Shown: one piece after another, positions 23,041-34,250 of the stretch
Layout: every line of letters starts with the position of its first letter
Position numbering within the stretch: the stretch's first letter is position 1
DNA from: Lingula anatina
Lineage: Eukaryota > Brachiopoda > Lingulata > Lingulida > Lingulidae
DNA length: 64,000 nucleotides
Reading direction: 5' to 3'
Assembly (NCBI RefSeq): GCF_001039355.2
Contig: NW_019775291.1
Span: forward strand, 601,739 to 665,738
Translations under genes and position numbers: made by a program
The notes under the pieces: generated by a model
Databases searched by the model: none
The model's input: the letters and a program-made list of their open reading frames with translations, nothing else
Told to the model about the DNA's origin: nothing

Positions 23041-23646
23041 CTCTCAGTATTATTGGACAACCTTCCTTCCGGGTGACAACTTATTTTTCCATATTGACAC
23101 ATAGTGGTATCTAAAAATTAGATACCTACCCATTATATTAAATTAATGAAACACTTGGTTTCTCTTTTTGGGACGTTTTCACTGCCATAGTGATATTAGG
23201 TAAAAAAGAAATACATCGACTTTAGAACGCAATGACACCCAAACCCAATATAGAAGTGCATTTCACATGCTTAAGAACCAAAAAATAAAATTGAATGAAT
23301 TCAAAGTTGTTTTCAATTTTTAAAACAAATTTGTGTATAGAACAAAAATACATGACTGTCTCAATTTAAATTCAAATTTTTAATTTTTTCAATGTCTTTA
23401 CATTGCGCAAAGAGCCCTAAATGGTAACGTATGTTCCGGAAACGTATGGTAAAGAATGTTCTGGGTAATTTAATTTTTATTTTTATGGCGCATTCCGATT
23501 AATTTTTTTAGTGATTCAATCATGGTAAATTATACATGACGTCAGGATGATTTTATAAATATTTAAACTGTAACTCAAGGGGCTTTGCGACATTGCTAAT
23601 ACTAAGTAACGTACATTCCCCAGAATTGTCAGAAAGTTTCATTTTC
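23041..23646. other. Block A upstream sequence, no gene seen
   Basis: AT-rich non-coding sequence. The site near 23218-23222 (GACTTTAGAACGC) is the empty counterpart of the MITE inserted at 28841 in block B. Confidence 0.45.
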
Positions 23647-23900
23647 CAGGGGCGGTTCAAGGATAATTCAAAGGGGGGGGGGAGTCCGCGGATACCAACC
23701 CTCCCCTCCCCACCACTTGGCGTGGGTTTCGGGGCCCACTAAAATGCCCCGAAAATATTTGGTATTTGAGAGAGCGAACGGTGCCATTTGGCAGGGTTTA
23801 GAACTGTGATTCAACTAGTCAAAATTCAAAGTTCAAAAGGGGACCACAAGTCGAAAGGGGGTTCAGGCCCCCCCCTGGCCCCCCGCTAATTCCGCCACTG
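23647..23900. mobile_element. MITE with CAG-GGCGG termini
   Basis: Left end CAGGGGCGGTTC; the right end in reverse complement is CAGTGGCGGAATTAGC. The interior has G- and C-run-rich arms. Such CAGTGGCGGA ends are typical of a widespread non-autonomous DNA transposon type, often placed with hAT elements. No coding capacity. Confidence 0.65.
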
Positions 23901-24520
23901 TTTTGTTCAAGTACTTGATGCAATAGAAAACAGTGTTTTCAATTGCTGACCAAAAACATATTGTGATTCCATGATAGTTTGACATTTCTGATGTAATATT
24001 TGGATCATGATTTGAAAAAGGATTTATTTAATGCTTTTTTTTACTATTGGTAGGTGTATTTTCCCTGTTCTATTTTAATATTCGGTAACAAGCAAACTTA
24101 AGTCGCTTAAAAACAATTTACTGCTCTATACAAAAGATTATCATAATTTTTTACAACGTCTTACTCGTATGAGATAAATCAAACATCAGAATCAGTTATG
24201 ATAGAATTTTCAAAGTGAGTAGAAGATTCCACAACTGGACTTTTTGCATTTGTGAATGTAACGTATCTTTCTCTTCAGGGCTAGACGATGAATTGTTATT
24301 TTTTTATTATTCATGGTTCCACGAGAGTGAAACTTTCATACAAACTTCTTCATGTGGAACCCTAAAATAATCAACGTAGTTTGCAATTTGTGCACTGAAT
24401 ATATTTTTTAATAAAATGCCTGTGACCTCAATTGTTATATTGGATTTGGGTGAATGAATGGCCTAGGTAGCACTTACATACTGGCTTCCCATAGTCTTAT
24501 ATTTAAAAAAATGAACTGTG
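23901..24520. other. Intergenic, no gene seen
   Basis: AT-rich sequence without open frames of coding character. Confidence 0.4.
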
Positions 24521-24526
24521 ACCAAT

Positions 24527-24765
24527 GATTCCATGCATTTAAAAACCCACATAACATGTTGATCCTGGCCTTTGGTTGTGGAAATTATAATACAGAGAAT
24601 GCTAAATAGATGTAGACTATGTGTTAATAATATTTAACAACACATAACATGTTGATGCTGGCCCTCGATTCTGCAAATGCACTGAATGCTAAGCAGATAT
24701 AGATCATGTTGTCACAATATTTAACAACCCATGTAACATGTTGATGCTGGCCTTTTTGTGGGCAT
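24527..24765. repeat. Tandem repeat, about 92-bp unit
   Basis: Three diverged units, each with ACATAACATGTTGATGCTGG, a T/A-rich middle, ATGCTAAATAGATGTAGA and ATTTAACAAC. Two further units are in block B at 29280-29440. Confidence 0.7.
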
Positions 24766-25145
24766 TCTTTTACTGTTTATTTTCGTACCCATGTGCAATA
24801 AAAAACTTTTAGCCCTAAGATTTTTTAACGAGATGAATTGACAATTGACCACAGATTATAGACTTACCAAACTTGACCAACAATAAGAAATAGGAGCATC
24901 TTTGTACAGGTATGAAGTAACTTAATCAGTCGTAGATCTGTCTTGTATTCATTAGTTGCAATGTGCGATTGAATGTATAGTACGGTTATTGTGTTTAGCC
25001 TGAATTTATTACATCCAATCGGCGCAAAAATGTAAATTGACGGAAGCAGTGCATCAAAGGTGAGTAAGTTTACTTTGGGTCAATAATAGCACTTCGTGTT
25101 CATGCAATAACACTCTCACTGGTGGAAAGGCTGTGACACGTTGAT

Positions 25146-25418
25146 GGGGCCTTTCGGAATAGAAGATCCGAGTATCAACTGGTCCAAGGTTCAAATATGG
25201 CGGACCGAAAGGAAGACCGCTTAATCCTGTAATGGTCTCTCCCCCTCTCACACGACTCCCCACGGGCACAGTAATTAAATCACGGCTCCTTCGACCAGAG
25301 CAGACGTGTGAGAGGCGGAGATAATATTACAGGATTAAGCAGTCTTCTTCTATGTAGGGTCCGCCATATTTGATCCTTGGACCAGTTGATACTCGGATCT
25401 TCTATTGTGAATGGCCCC
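25146..25418. mobile_element. Fold-back element (palindromic MITE)
   Basis: The ends GGGGCCTTTCGGAATAGAAG and, in reverse complement, GGGGCCATTCACAATAGAAG lead into arms about 90 bp long. The arms include GATCCGAGTATCAACTGGTC and ATGGCGGACC and their complements. It appears absent from the matching place in block B (near 29585). Confidence 0.75.
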
Positions 25419-26860
25419 AGTTGCAATGAATTTTTCAACATTTCATTAATTAATATATGTAATAGAATAAAATATTTTATTTGTGAATAACCCTATCTCT
25501 ATTCCTAATTGAACCCCCCCCTTCACTGTTGATGAAAAGCCTAGACACGTTACAAATGGCATTTAGATCTTTCCAATTTGTATAAAATGTATTGTTTATG
25601 ACTAGCCTATATGTATGAGCAATTGTTGTCAAAATATGTATCAAAACCTTCTGTTGCGACTTAGATGTTTATATTGATATTTTCTTGACTTTATGTTCCG
25701 ACACATTATTAACATCAGAATGAAAACAAGAAGCAGATTAAGGCATTAATTGTGAATGTTTAAAACATAAAAAGTAAAGTTTATTATTTTGTATTTGAAT
25801 ACTGCGTATTCAACGTGCGTCTCAGTGCTGTTAGCATGAGACATCTGGCCCTAATACAGACTGAGTGTCGGTATTTTCACCTTCATGGGAGGATACAGTG
25901 CAGCTGCCGTATAGAGTGCTGTAAAGGAGCTAAGCACCTTGAGTTGCTACTTTTAACTATGTATTCAATGACGATTGGAGTCAAGATGCCTCTAGAATAG
26001 ACGAAAACAACTCCATATTTAAACAATTTACTGGATTGAGACATTACAGAAATGCACAGAACGCAGATCTATTGACAGTTGACTCGTTTGGCACACACGA
26101 ATGATATTTCTACTTCCACGTCTGGTTTGGTTGTTGTTGATGGTTGTTCATGGCGTGCCAGGCGAAATGCTTTAGTGATGAACTGTTAATTGTGTTGGCG
26201 TTCATACGTGTTCGTTTATGTTCTTTTTCCGAAGTCTCCCCGAAGATCAGTTGTTCGTTTGGCACGTTGTCGGAAAGGCGTTTGTCATTTGTCTTGGAAT
26301 AAGACATCTTTTAACCTTTCAGGCAAAGAATGAACATCAGCAATTCCAATAAATCTCGGTGTTTTTTCAATAAAAAGAAGCCGGCGTTTATTCAGTACAA
26401 ATATTTCCTTCTGCAGCTTGGAAAGTAAAAAGTTAAATCGTTCTTGTCGCATCATCTAAGGCTCACAAGTTAATCAAGGTACTGCTTTGAATTAAAAACA
26501 TATCAATGCAAGTTTTACACAACAATTAATTGGACAATTTCTAAAACCAGCCTGTGGTAAACAGTTTTCCATGTGGTATCATTTTGGCGTATCTTCCGTC
26601 ATTATGATATTTGCACTGTATGCTATATAGTATTTAAAGCAAAACGTTTTATGACCCATTTCATAAATCTCAGGACGATAAGGATGTAAAAGATGAATGA
26701 CATAATAAGTGAAGAACTGAAAGTGCCTGGATATCAAAAATAAGGTGAAAATGAGAAGTAAAACATGGAAAACTGAAACATACACTACACTTATAGAAAA
26801 CGTTTCAATGTGTGATAAATCCGTTGTTGCTTGAAGTCTTTCACATTTCTGTTCTTTATC
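25419..26860. other. Block A distal part, no gene seen
   Basis: It includes 25800-25920 and 26090-26300, duplicated at 29930-30040 and 31015-31200. The open frame 26110-26307 (minus) is broken in the duplicate, so I do not call it a gene. Confidence 0.4.
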
Positions 26861-27538
26861 TGTTTATTTTTCAATCTTTGTTTGACTGTCAAAAATGACG
26901 TCGATGGTCAGAATTGATGGAAATATGGCTATACGTCTTCACGTAAGTGTTTTCAATAGTCAATCCTGATTAGGGAACTTCTGCTAATTTCCATCCCTGC
27001 AATTTCCCTTGGAGAATGGGTTTCATTTTAAAATATTTAATGTATAGGTTTAATTTAAAAATGTTTTTTTTTTCTGAAAATGCAACATCTCTGGTTCTAT
27101 GACTCATGTCTGCCCGATTTATTACAACCGCCAGGCTGTACCGTGTTTTTAAATTGTGCACGCCATTCTTTGTGCATGAGTTCCCACATACCATCTTTTG
27201 CTTAAACATTTCCTTTTTTGTAACAGCAAGGAGCTATTTGCATTCATTTTGAATCATAAACATACATAGGCATTTTCAAATATCCAACTGCGATTGTTTC
27301 ATGATTTAGATCGAAGAGCATATCTGAAAAACAGCTTTGGTCCTGTAATTCTTCTAGTATTGTTATATAATATAATAAATAAACTAAAATTATGATATTA
27401 CAACGAATCCTTTACATTGTTTTAGTTTTGCATTTAAGCTTATGCTATATACTGTAACATGCCGTCATCTGATGTCCGCCAAGTTTTTGTATCAAAGTCA
27501 TTAGGGTAATTTATGTTTTTAATTTTAGTTTTTAATTA

Positions 27539-27611
27539 ATCTTTGTAGTTTTAGTTTTTATATGTAAGTGTAAACAGCGCTGAGACGTAAGTGTAGCGCC
27601 GTTTTTAAGCA

Positions 27612-27644
<33 letters not shown>

Positions 27645-27655
27645 TACTACATGTA
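27539..27655 (+). mobile_element. Short LINE 3' tail with (TTA)n
   Basis: TTTGTAGTTTTAG...AAACAGCGC...TTTTAAGCAATTTATTATTATT parallels the last 100 bp of the LINE at 19180-19272. It abuts the truncated EF-hand exon at 27672. Confidence 0.6.
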
Positions 27656-27671
27656 CCATTATTATTACCTG

Positions 27672-28476
27672 GTATGGACCAAAAGGAAGACCAACCCTTG
27701 GAGACAGTTTTATTGAAAGCGTTGATCTTATCCGCCCCAAAATATACCTTGGCTCTTTCAACAGCCCTGCTGACATAGTCATGTTTGTCCACAAAACCGT
27801 CATTGTCAGCGTCCAATAAGTTAAAAAATCGGGCCAATTTATGACGCCGTTTATCCCCTTTGTCAAGACCTTCCTGTAGTTTATGAAATGTATAATAATA
27901 ATAAAACGACGTTTGTCTTAATGATATTTTACATTATTCAAAGAAAACATACTTTTATTGGGCGATACACATTAAGCATACTCTTAGCGTGTAGTTACCA
28001 CATTTTTTTGTGTATGGATATGAATTAAATCTGATTCCATCCCCTGTTGCTCCTAACGTTATATTGGTACCCATTTGAAGGGGATCTCATTGGATTTCGA
28101 TTGATGCGTGAAATTTAATGGCTCAAATATGCCCTTCAATAACGAGATGAGCTTATTCTATAGGATGCACAGATATAAAAAAATTATGCAATATTGTAAA
28201 CTCTGTAATTATTCTACGTTCGGTTTGCCAAAAAGCAGCCTTAATTATCTATATATCAACCAACCTATACATTATGTCTGTGAATCATTAATGCACTCAT
28301 GTACTATGCGATGTAGACTATAGAATCGATATGTTGGCGCATCCCTGCATCATTTTAAAATGATACATTAGAGAACACCTTACCTTCTGGCCATTCTGGG
28401 GTGCACCACATGATGTTCCCATTACATCATTCACAGCCACCAACAGCAAGAACCAGAGCAAACCTGAAAGAAACAT
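27672..28476 (-). pseudogene. Secreted EF-hand protein, truncated copy B
   Basis: Exon 1 (28384-28476, ATG at 28476) is intact, with a signal peptide nearly the same as copy A (LLWFLLLVAVNDVMG). Exon 2 starts at 27877 with the same acceptor and phase, and keeps the first loop DADNDGFVDKHD and ADKINAFNKTVSKGWSSFWS. After WSIP the frame runs into (AAT)n and LINE-tail sequence, so the third and fourth EF-hands are lost. An A-to-G difference creates a GTAAT at the break, so splicing there to an unseen exon cannot be excluded. Compared with copy A, the missing half looks deleted together with 3' flanking DNA. Confidence 0.75.
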
Positions 28477-28479
28477 ACT

Positions 28480-28660
28480 GCTTGTATACTGAGCAAGTTT
28501 ATCATCTATAGGTGAGCGTTCTGTGCGAAAGTGTGACGTATTGGTACAGCAATTTATTTAAATAGGTTGTTTTCGGCTTAGTTAGAGGCATATTGTATCG
28601 AATCGACTGTGAACACGTAGTTAAAGGGGGCGGACCAAGAACATAAACAGACATTCGTGC
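28480..28660 (-). promoter_or_regulatory. Duplicated promoter region of EF-hand copy B
   Basis: It matches 22861-23040, including the GAACACGTAGTTAA and GGGGGCGG blocks and an AT-rich TATA-like sequence. The copy may still be transcribed although the coding region is truncated. Confidence 0.4.
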
Positions 28661-28840
28661 CCTGAATATTACTAGGCTCTCCTTCTTAGGAAGACGTATT
28701 TTTCTGTATCCACACTAAATGTTATCTAAAGACCAATAAATCTAACTGCAATATTATATGGATGAAGCACTTATTTTATCATTTTTGTGACTTTTTCAAT
28801 GCCATACAGGCGCAAATTTAGATAGAAGTCCATAGACTTT

Positions 28841-29180
28841 CCCTAGTGCACCTGGTTTGGTCTTAAAGTGCAATTTCAGATCAAAAACATTCTTAAGTGG
28901 TCTTAAACCAGGAGTAAGACCATTACTGGACTGACTTGTTATGTAATTGTCTCCCATCACATGTTATCTTATTGTGACCAGAGGCGTCCTCCATTATGAG
29001 GGGAGGAATCCCCCATTGTGACGGGAGGAAAGTGCTTGACGACTAAAGTAGATGTTAGATCATTTTTGATCTTAAAAGCAGATTCAGTCCATTTTAACAC
29101 TACTGCTGTAACGATTAACACCGTGTAAAATCATTTGTGATCTGAAATTGTACGTTAAGACCAAATCAAGCGTAATAGTG
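28841..29180. mobile_element. MITE, 340 bp, with TTT target duplication
   Basis: Left end CCCTAGTGCACCTGGTTTGG and right end, in reverse complement, CACTATTACGCTTGATTTGG. Both continue TCTTAA and AATTTCAGATCA. TTT lies on both flanks (28838-28840 and 29181-29183), and block A has the uninterrupted site near 23218-23225. No coding capacity. Confidence 0.78.
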
Positions 29181-29263
29181 TTTAGAACGCAGTGAACGAT
29201 CTGGTTAGCACGTACACATGGGCTTACCATAGTCTTGAATTTAAAAATAAAAATTGATAAATG

Positions 29264-29440
29264 ATCCCATGCCTTTATAACATCACATATTACATGTTGG
29301 TGCTGGCTTTCGATTGTGGAAACTACATGCTAAATAGATGTAGCTCATTTTGTAACAATAATTAACAACACATAACATATCAATGCTGGTCTTCGATTGC
29401 GCAAATTCACATAATGCTAAATAGATATCTATTATGTTAC
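29264..29440. repeat. Tandem repeat, block B counterpart of 24527
   Basis: Two diverged units (CACATATTACATGTTGGTGC and CACATAACATATCAATGCTG) with the same ATGCTAAATAGAT motif as in block A. Confidence 0.6.
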
Positions 29441-30040
29441 TTAATGCTGTACTGAGCTCTGGATCAGATGTCTCATTTTACCAATCGAGCCAATTCGTCA
29501 GCTAGAATAACTGAATATTTAGACAAAATACAATCGCAAGTTCATGTAATAAAACTGTCAATTGTGGAAAGGTTAAGCCGTGTAAATGGCATTGAGAACG
29601 TTCCAGTTTTTTAATATACATGTATGCTTAAGGTATTATTTAAGAATGACCCTAGCCCCAATAGCCCCCACCCCATTGATGACACTTATATGACATTTAT
29701 ATTTAATACTTTACAATGAATATAAAATGTGTTATTTTTTAATATATGAATGAGGGATTGCTGTCAAAATACGTACCAAAACCTTTTGTTTCAAATAAAA
29801 TGTTTATATGGATGTTGTCTTGACTTTTTGTCATGGCACATTATTAACACCAGAATAAAACCATGAAGTAGACTAAGGGATCAATTTTATAAATGGTTAA
29901 GAATGAGGAGTAAAGTCAATTATATTGTATACTGCGTATTCAACGTTCGCTTACATTATACGCCCGACCCTGTTACAGACTGGCTGTCGGTACTTTTCAC
30001 CATCATGGGAAGGATACAGCACAGCTGCCGTATAAAGTGC

Positions 30041-30910
30041 TACAACAAGAATGGGGAATTTGTATTTTCATTTTGATATATTTGATTATGTCGGACAGAT
30101 AAATTCAAGGTGACTAGATGAGTCAATCGGTAAAAACACTACACCTGCTTTACAGACAAGTACAGAGGGTTCCTTTGTTAACACAATGTTTCGAAAATCA
30201 ACAATTAATATGTCTTTTATTAATTTTTGTTTGAACAACACATAGACATCAGCATCAACATTATGTAATACCCGTAGATAGGTTGTTTTAATATTGTGTT
30301 GAGAAGAAACATGTCTCATAATTTCTATAGCAGTAAAGCACCCTGCACACGGTAATTAATTGGCGCGCGCCACTTGCGCTGAGCCAGATGCTCGCGCTCC
30401 TCAGCTCCCCGCAAACGCTTCGCTCTTTGCTCAGCAGAGGTACCTCCTGGCCTGCCCCTAGCGGACGCACTGTGAACTGTGGGATCATGTGTTTAAGGAA
30501 ACATTACATATTGTTGTTTTTTCTGATAGTAATGGAAATTGTGACCACGTTAATCAATCAGACTAACTATAACTGTTACATTTTGTTGACTTCGCTGGGG
30601 GCTGCCATTTTTGTTTGTTTCCGGCTACCGGCACATGCTCATTGTTGGCATGGCTTGAGTAATCGGTGCTTGCATTTGCCTCAAGAGACCAAAAATATCA
30701 AACACGTGAGATATTTTGCTCAGCCGCGCGAGAGGCAAAAACTCACCAAAATACCCCCGCAAACGATGAGAAAACGGCGCAGCGCAAGTGACACGGAGAA
30801 GAGAAGAAAATACAAACGTTTTTATGAATATGGTACAAAATACTTGTTATTTGATTGCCAGATTTCATAGGGGATAGAGAAAAACGTCGTCGCATTGACC
30901 TGAAAAGAGG
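30041..30910. other. Insertion unique to block B, content not recognised
   Basis: Block A continues straight from its match at 25920 to the match of 30911. The insert has a GC-rich patch (GGCGCGCGCC near 30362) and a 160-codon open frame at 30388-30870 with a hydrophobic stretch and a basic tail. I see no known domain in it. Clear terminal repeats were not found. Confidence 0.4.
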
Positions 30911-31435
30911 GAAACTCAACACCTTGAGCTGCTACTTTTAAATGCGTGTTCGTTTTACTGAATAGAGACATACCACAAATGCACAGAACTTAGATCTATT
31001 GACAGTTGACTCGTTTGGCACACACGAATGATTTTTCTACTTCCACGTCTGGTTTGGTTGTTGTTGTTGGTTGTTCATGGCGGGCCGGGCGAAATGCTTT
31101 AGTGATGAACTACAAATTGTATTCGCGTTCATTTGTGCACGTTCGTTTTCTTTTTCCGAAGTCGGAAGTCGGAGAGACGTTTTTCTTAAAATAAGACAAA
31201 TTTATATTTTCAGGCAAATAACGGATTTCAGCAATTCCAATAAAACTCGGTGTTTATTCAATTCAAAGAAGCCGCTGTAACAATGATGTTATTAAAATAT
31301 TCTCATCTGGAGCACCGAAGTCGATGTTTTGTTTTGAATTAAAAACACATTTATGCAAGTTTTAGGCACAACAATTAATTGAACAATGACTAACAACAGC
31401 CTGTAATAAACAATCTTGAATGGCACAAAAATTAC

Positions 31436-31576
31436 CTGTACCTTCATGCATTTAACGTTCGCGTTGAATCATTTACTTGTTTTGATGAAAACCAAAATGG
31501 CACCATTGACAAAGAAGAGTTCGCCAAAGCCGTTTGTTATTATATCTATATCAGTTATGATGATGCTACATTTTAA
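31436..31576 (+). pseudogene. EF-hand gene fragment (copy C), plus strand
   Basis: The frame ending in TAA at 31574 reads HAFNVRVESFTCFDENQNG, then TIDKEEFAKAV. It parallels the fourth EF-hand and C-terminus of copy A (DENHSGSIDKNEFVTAV). The loop DENQNGTIDKEE is canonical. No acceptor and no upstream EF-hands are present. It is on the opposite strand to copies A and B. It could be a relic of an inverted third copy or of the lost half of copy B. Confidence 0.6.
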
Positions 31577-31634
31577 TGGCATAGCAACATTAACCAACAA
31601 AACGCTTAGTTCCATTGTAAAACATTACATTAAT

Positions 31635-32475
31635 AGTTTTAATTTTAAATATTTTTCTATGACTCATCTCTGGTACGATTTATTTCAACCGCATGTTTTT
31701 AAATCGTGCACGTTACTTCTTGGTGCATGAGTTCCCGCTTACCATCTTTTGCTAAAACTTCCCTTTTGTTGTAACCGTAAAATGTCGCTCATTTCTCTAT
31801 CTGTGCCTTCCTTAATGTAATAGGATTCATCAAAACTGGAAATTGAACATTTATCAATTACGCTTACGGTTGACAATACCAGGGGTATGAATATTAGGCT
31901 GCGTTCACATGAAAAATCTATTTTCTAAAAAATCTATTTGCGGTATCTTGTAATCACGGTCTGTGCCCTGAATACCCCACGGCGAAATTACGGGCAGCGC
32001 GAGCCAGTTACTTCCAATGCTGTAATTAATTCTGTGCCCTGGGGTATTCAGGGCACAGACCGTGATCACAAGATACCGCAAATAGATCACAAGATACCGC
32101 AAATAGATTTTTAAATTTTTAGAAAAAAGATTTTTCATGTGAACGCAGCCAAAATCTCTAGGTGGGAAAGTACCTATATAATTCCTTATTTCTTTCCAAA
32201 AAGGTTACATATAAAGGTTTAAACTTTCACGGTTTGTGTGGCGTTACAGTTATCTTTAAACACATATTTTTGTGAAATTTTCACTCCTTTAAATCTCAGT
32301 ATTGACTTGTACTATTCAGGCACTATTCTTTGTGACGTAAGAAAGGCTGTATAATTGACCATTTCCAATCTCCCGAGTCCGTTTACTGTGTATCGTGAAA
32401 TATTCTGCAACATATAAAATATTATCCGAGCAGTTTTCTGATATTGTCTTTACCAATTACACGCCAAGTATAAAA
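31635..32475. repeat. Segmental duplication, fragment C
   Basis: 31635-31895 matches 16535-16900, and 32150-32475 matches 16920-17265, in the same orientation, with the MITE 31897-32150 inserted between. It ends with the promoter of the Cys-rich gene but not its coding region. Confidence 0.7.
31897..32150. mobile_element. MITE with GGCTGCGTTCACAT termini
   Basis: Perfect terminal inverted repeats (GGCTGCGTTCACATGAAAA at each end), with further inverted arms (ATCTATTTGCGGTATCTTGT, CCCTGAATACCCCA). The right arm carries an internal duplication of CACAAGATACCGCAAATAGA. No target duplication is evident. Confidence 0.8.
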
Positions 32476-32519
32476 TGCACCAGCTTATAAAAGTTTCTAT
32501 TTACATTTTATGAAACGGA

Positions 32520-33330
32520 AAATGCATTCTGCACCAGGAAATAATCAAAAATGACGTATGGCACGCCTATGGAGGTGTGATAGTTTCAAAATGGTGAATA
32601 ATGCTCAATTTGAAAATGGCGTATGAGGGCCATCTTGGATTTGAGGCACAAATTTCAAGAAACAAATAATGTATTCTGCACCAGATAATAATATAAAACG
32701 ACGTATTACACATTTACAAAGATGTAGTACATGTAGTTTCAAAATAGCGAATTATGCTCAAGTTCGAAATGCTTTTGGCGGCCATCTTGGATTTGAGGGA
32801 TAAAACGGCCACCAATGGCCTCCATAATGATAAAAATGTTTTTTTTTGCTCATAATATAGTACAATAGCAATGGTATATAACAAAAAATTGCATTGAGAT
32901 ATATTTGAATACGGGTTATTAATATCCATGGTTTTGCAGCGTTCACACATATCTTGGTAGGCACTTAAAACACCCTCTTTGTCCCTTCAAATCACCTACT
33001 ATCACCAACACAATATCAAAAATGACTTTTTCACCCCCAAAATAGTAGGAATCGATATATATATATCAAGTATATATAGACCAAACGCTTCAAAATTCAA
33101 CATAAAATAGCAAAATTATGTCCACTTTCAAAATGGCGGGTGGCAGCCATCTTGGATTTGAGGCACAAAATGGCCACCAATTGCTTCCAAATGATCAAAA
33201 ATNATAGACCAAACGCTTTAAAATTCAACATAAAATAGCAAAATTATGTCCACTTTCAAAATGGCGGGTGGCGGCCATCTTGAATTTGAGGCACAAAATG
33301 GCCACCAAGTGCTTCCAAATGATCAAAAAT
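32520..33330. repeat. Tandem family around GGCCATCTTGGATTTGAGG
   Basis: Four diverged units. Two are about 148 bp apart (32522 and 32670, each starting TTCTGCACCAG), and two are 127-bp units (33076-33202 and 33204-33330) separated by a single N. Each carries AAAATGGCG...GCCATCTTGGATTTGAGGCA. I do not see a coding frame. Confidence 0.7.
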
Positions 33331-34250
33331 GGGTTCCTTGTCCCTAATTGAGTCAGGTTTGATAATCTATACATGTTTCTAGGCCAAAAATTAATGGAAA
33401 TATGAAATATTATATATTTTGGCACATAATTTGCATAATTTATGCTAATTAATGTATCGATAGAGGGCGTCTCTTTGGATAAAAAATTTTCTTTTGGCCC
33501 AAGGAACATTTATGCCAAGTGAGACATTTGTACTACAAAATGCAGCGTTTGGCCATTTTTTGGTTCTTAACAAGCCTACTAAGGAGGTTACAAAGCTATT
33601 GCCAGATCAATGGTATTCAGGATGTTGATAGGACCCTTTTTTCGCCTCCCTTCACCCTTGTGAACTGGTAAATATATATATTTCAAATTTCAACATTTAC
33701 TGTTTTAACAAAAGTACGTAGTTTAATTTAGGAGGGCTATCTCAGACCTCATTTTTATGAATAGTTTTTTTTTTTTTATTTATTATTATTATTATTTTTT
33801 TTTTTTTTTGACATTATGTGGCCTAATAACATACCCCAGGTAGCAGTAAGGTTATCAGGCAGGAATAATTAAGGTCGATAAATTGATGGGATATGATTAC
33901 ACGTATACATATGTATGTGATTTTACCTTAAACCATAAATGAAATCAGGCAATTTATGAACATTGTACATAAAAGTCAGTAATTGGTAAAAAAATAGAAA
34001 TGTGATTTGGCTGGTCAAGGCATCTAACAAGAAGATAGATTCATAAAATGACGCTGATCGTGGGTCAACAAAGCCTGTTTTATTTGCTACATTTATACTC
34101 CCTTTAAAAAGACAAGGATAAGATACATGTACATGCACGTTCTTTTCAGCATAAAAGTCAACGTTTAATATTTCTGTCTGATTGTTAGTTTTCTATTGTT
34201 TAAAGTTTCTGAAGTGTCTTTCACTGTCAGATCATCAGTTAAATGGCCAG
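33331..34250. other. Intergenic, no gene seen
   Basis: AT-rich. There is a T-rich, ATT-rich tract at about 33765-33810. The 3' UTR of the minus-strand gene ending at 34251 lies in the upper part. Confidence 0.4.

Larger units (their letters stand above)
16220..26560. repeat. Segmental duplication, block A
   Basis: Colinear but diverged matches to block B (26860-31400) include 16220-16340 with 26860-26960, 16425-16800 with 26970-27340, 17870-17970 with 27370-27500, the EF-hand exons, 22670-23040 with 28260-28660, 24460-24760 with 29220-29440 and 25800-26300 with 29930-31200. All are in the same orientation. Several insertions present in one block and absent from the other show independent later transposition. 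Confidence 0.8.
26860..31400. repeat. Segmental duplication, block B
   Basis: Diverged copy of block A in the same orientation. It lacks the Cys-rich gene (a deletion relative to 16400-17870) and has its own insertions, including the MITE at 28841-29180 and about 870 bp of unmatched DNA at 30041-30910. Confidence 0.78.

Noticed and set aside
30388-30870. 160-codon frame in the block B insertion
   Set aside because: No domain or splice context recognised; reported only as part of an unidentified insertion.
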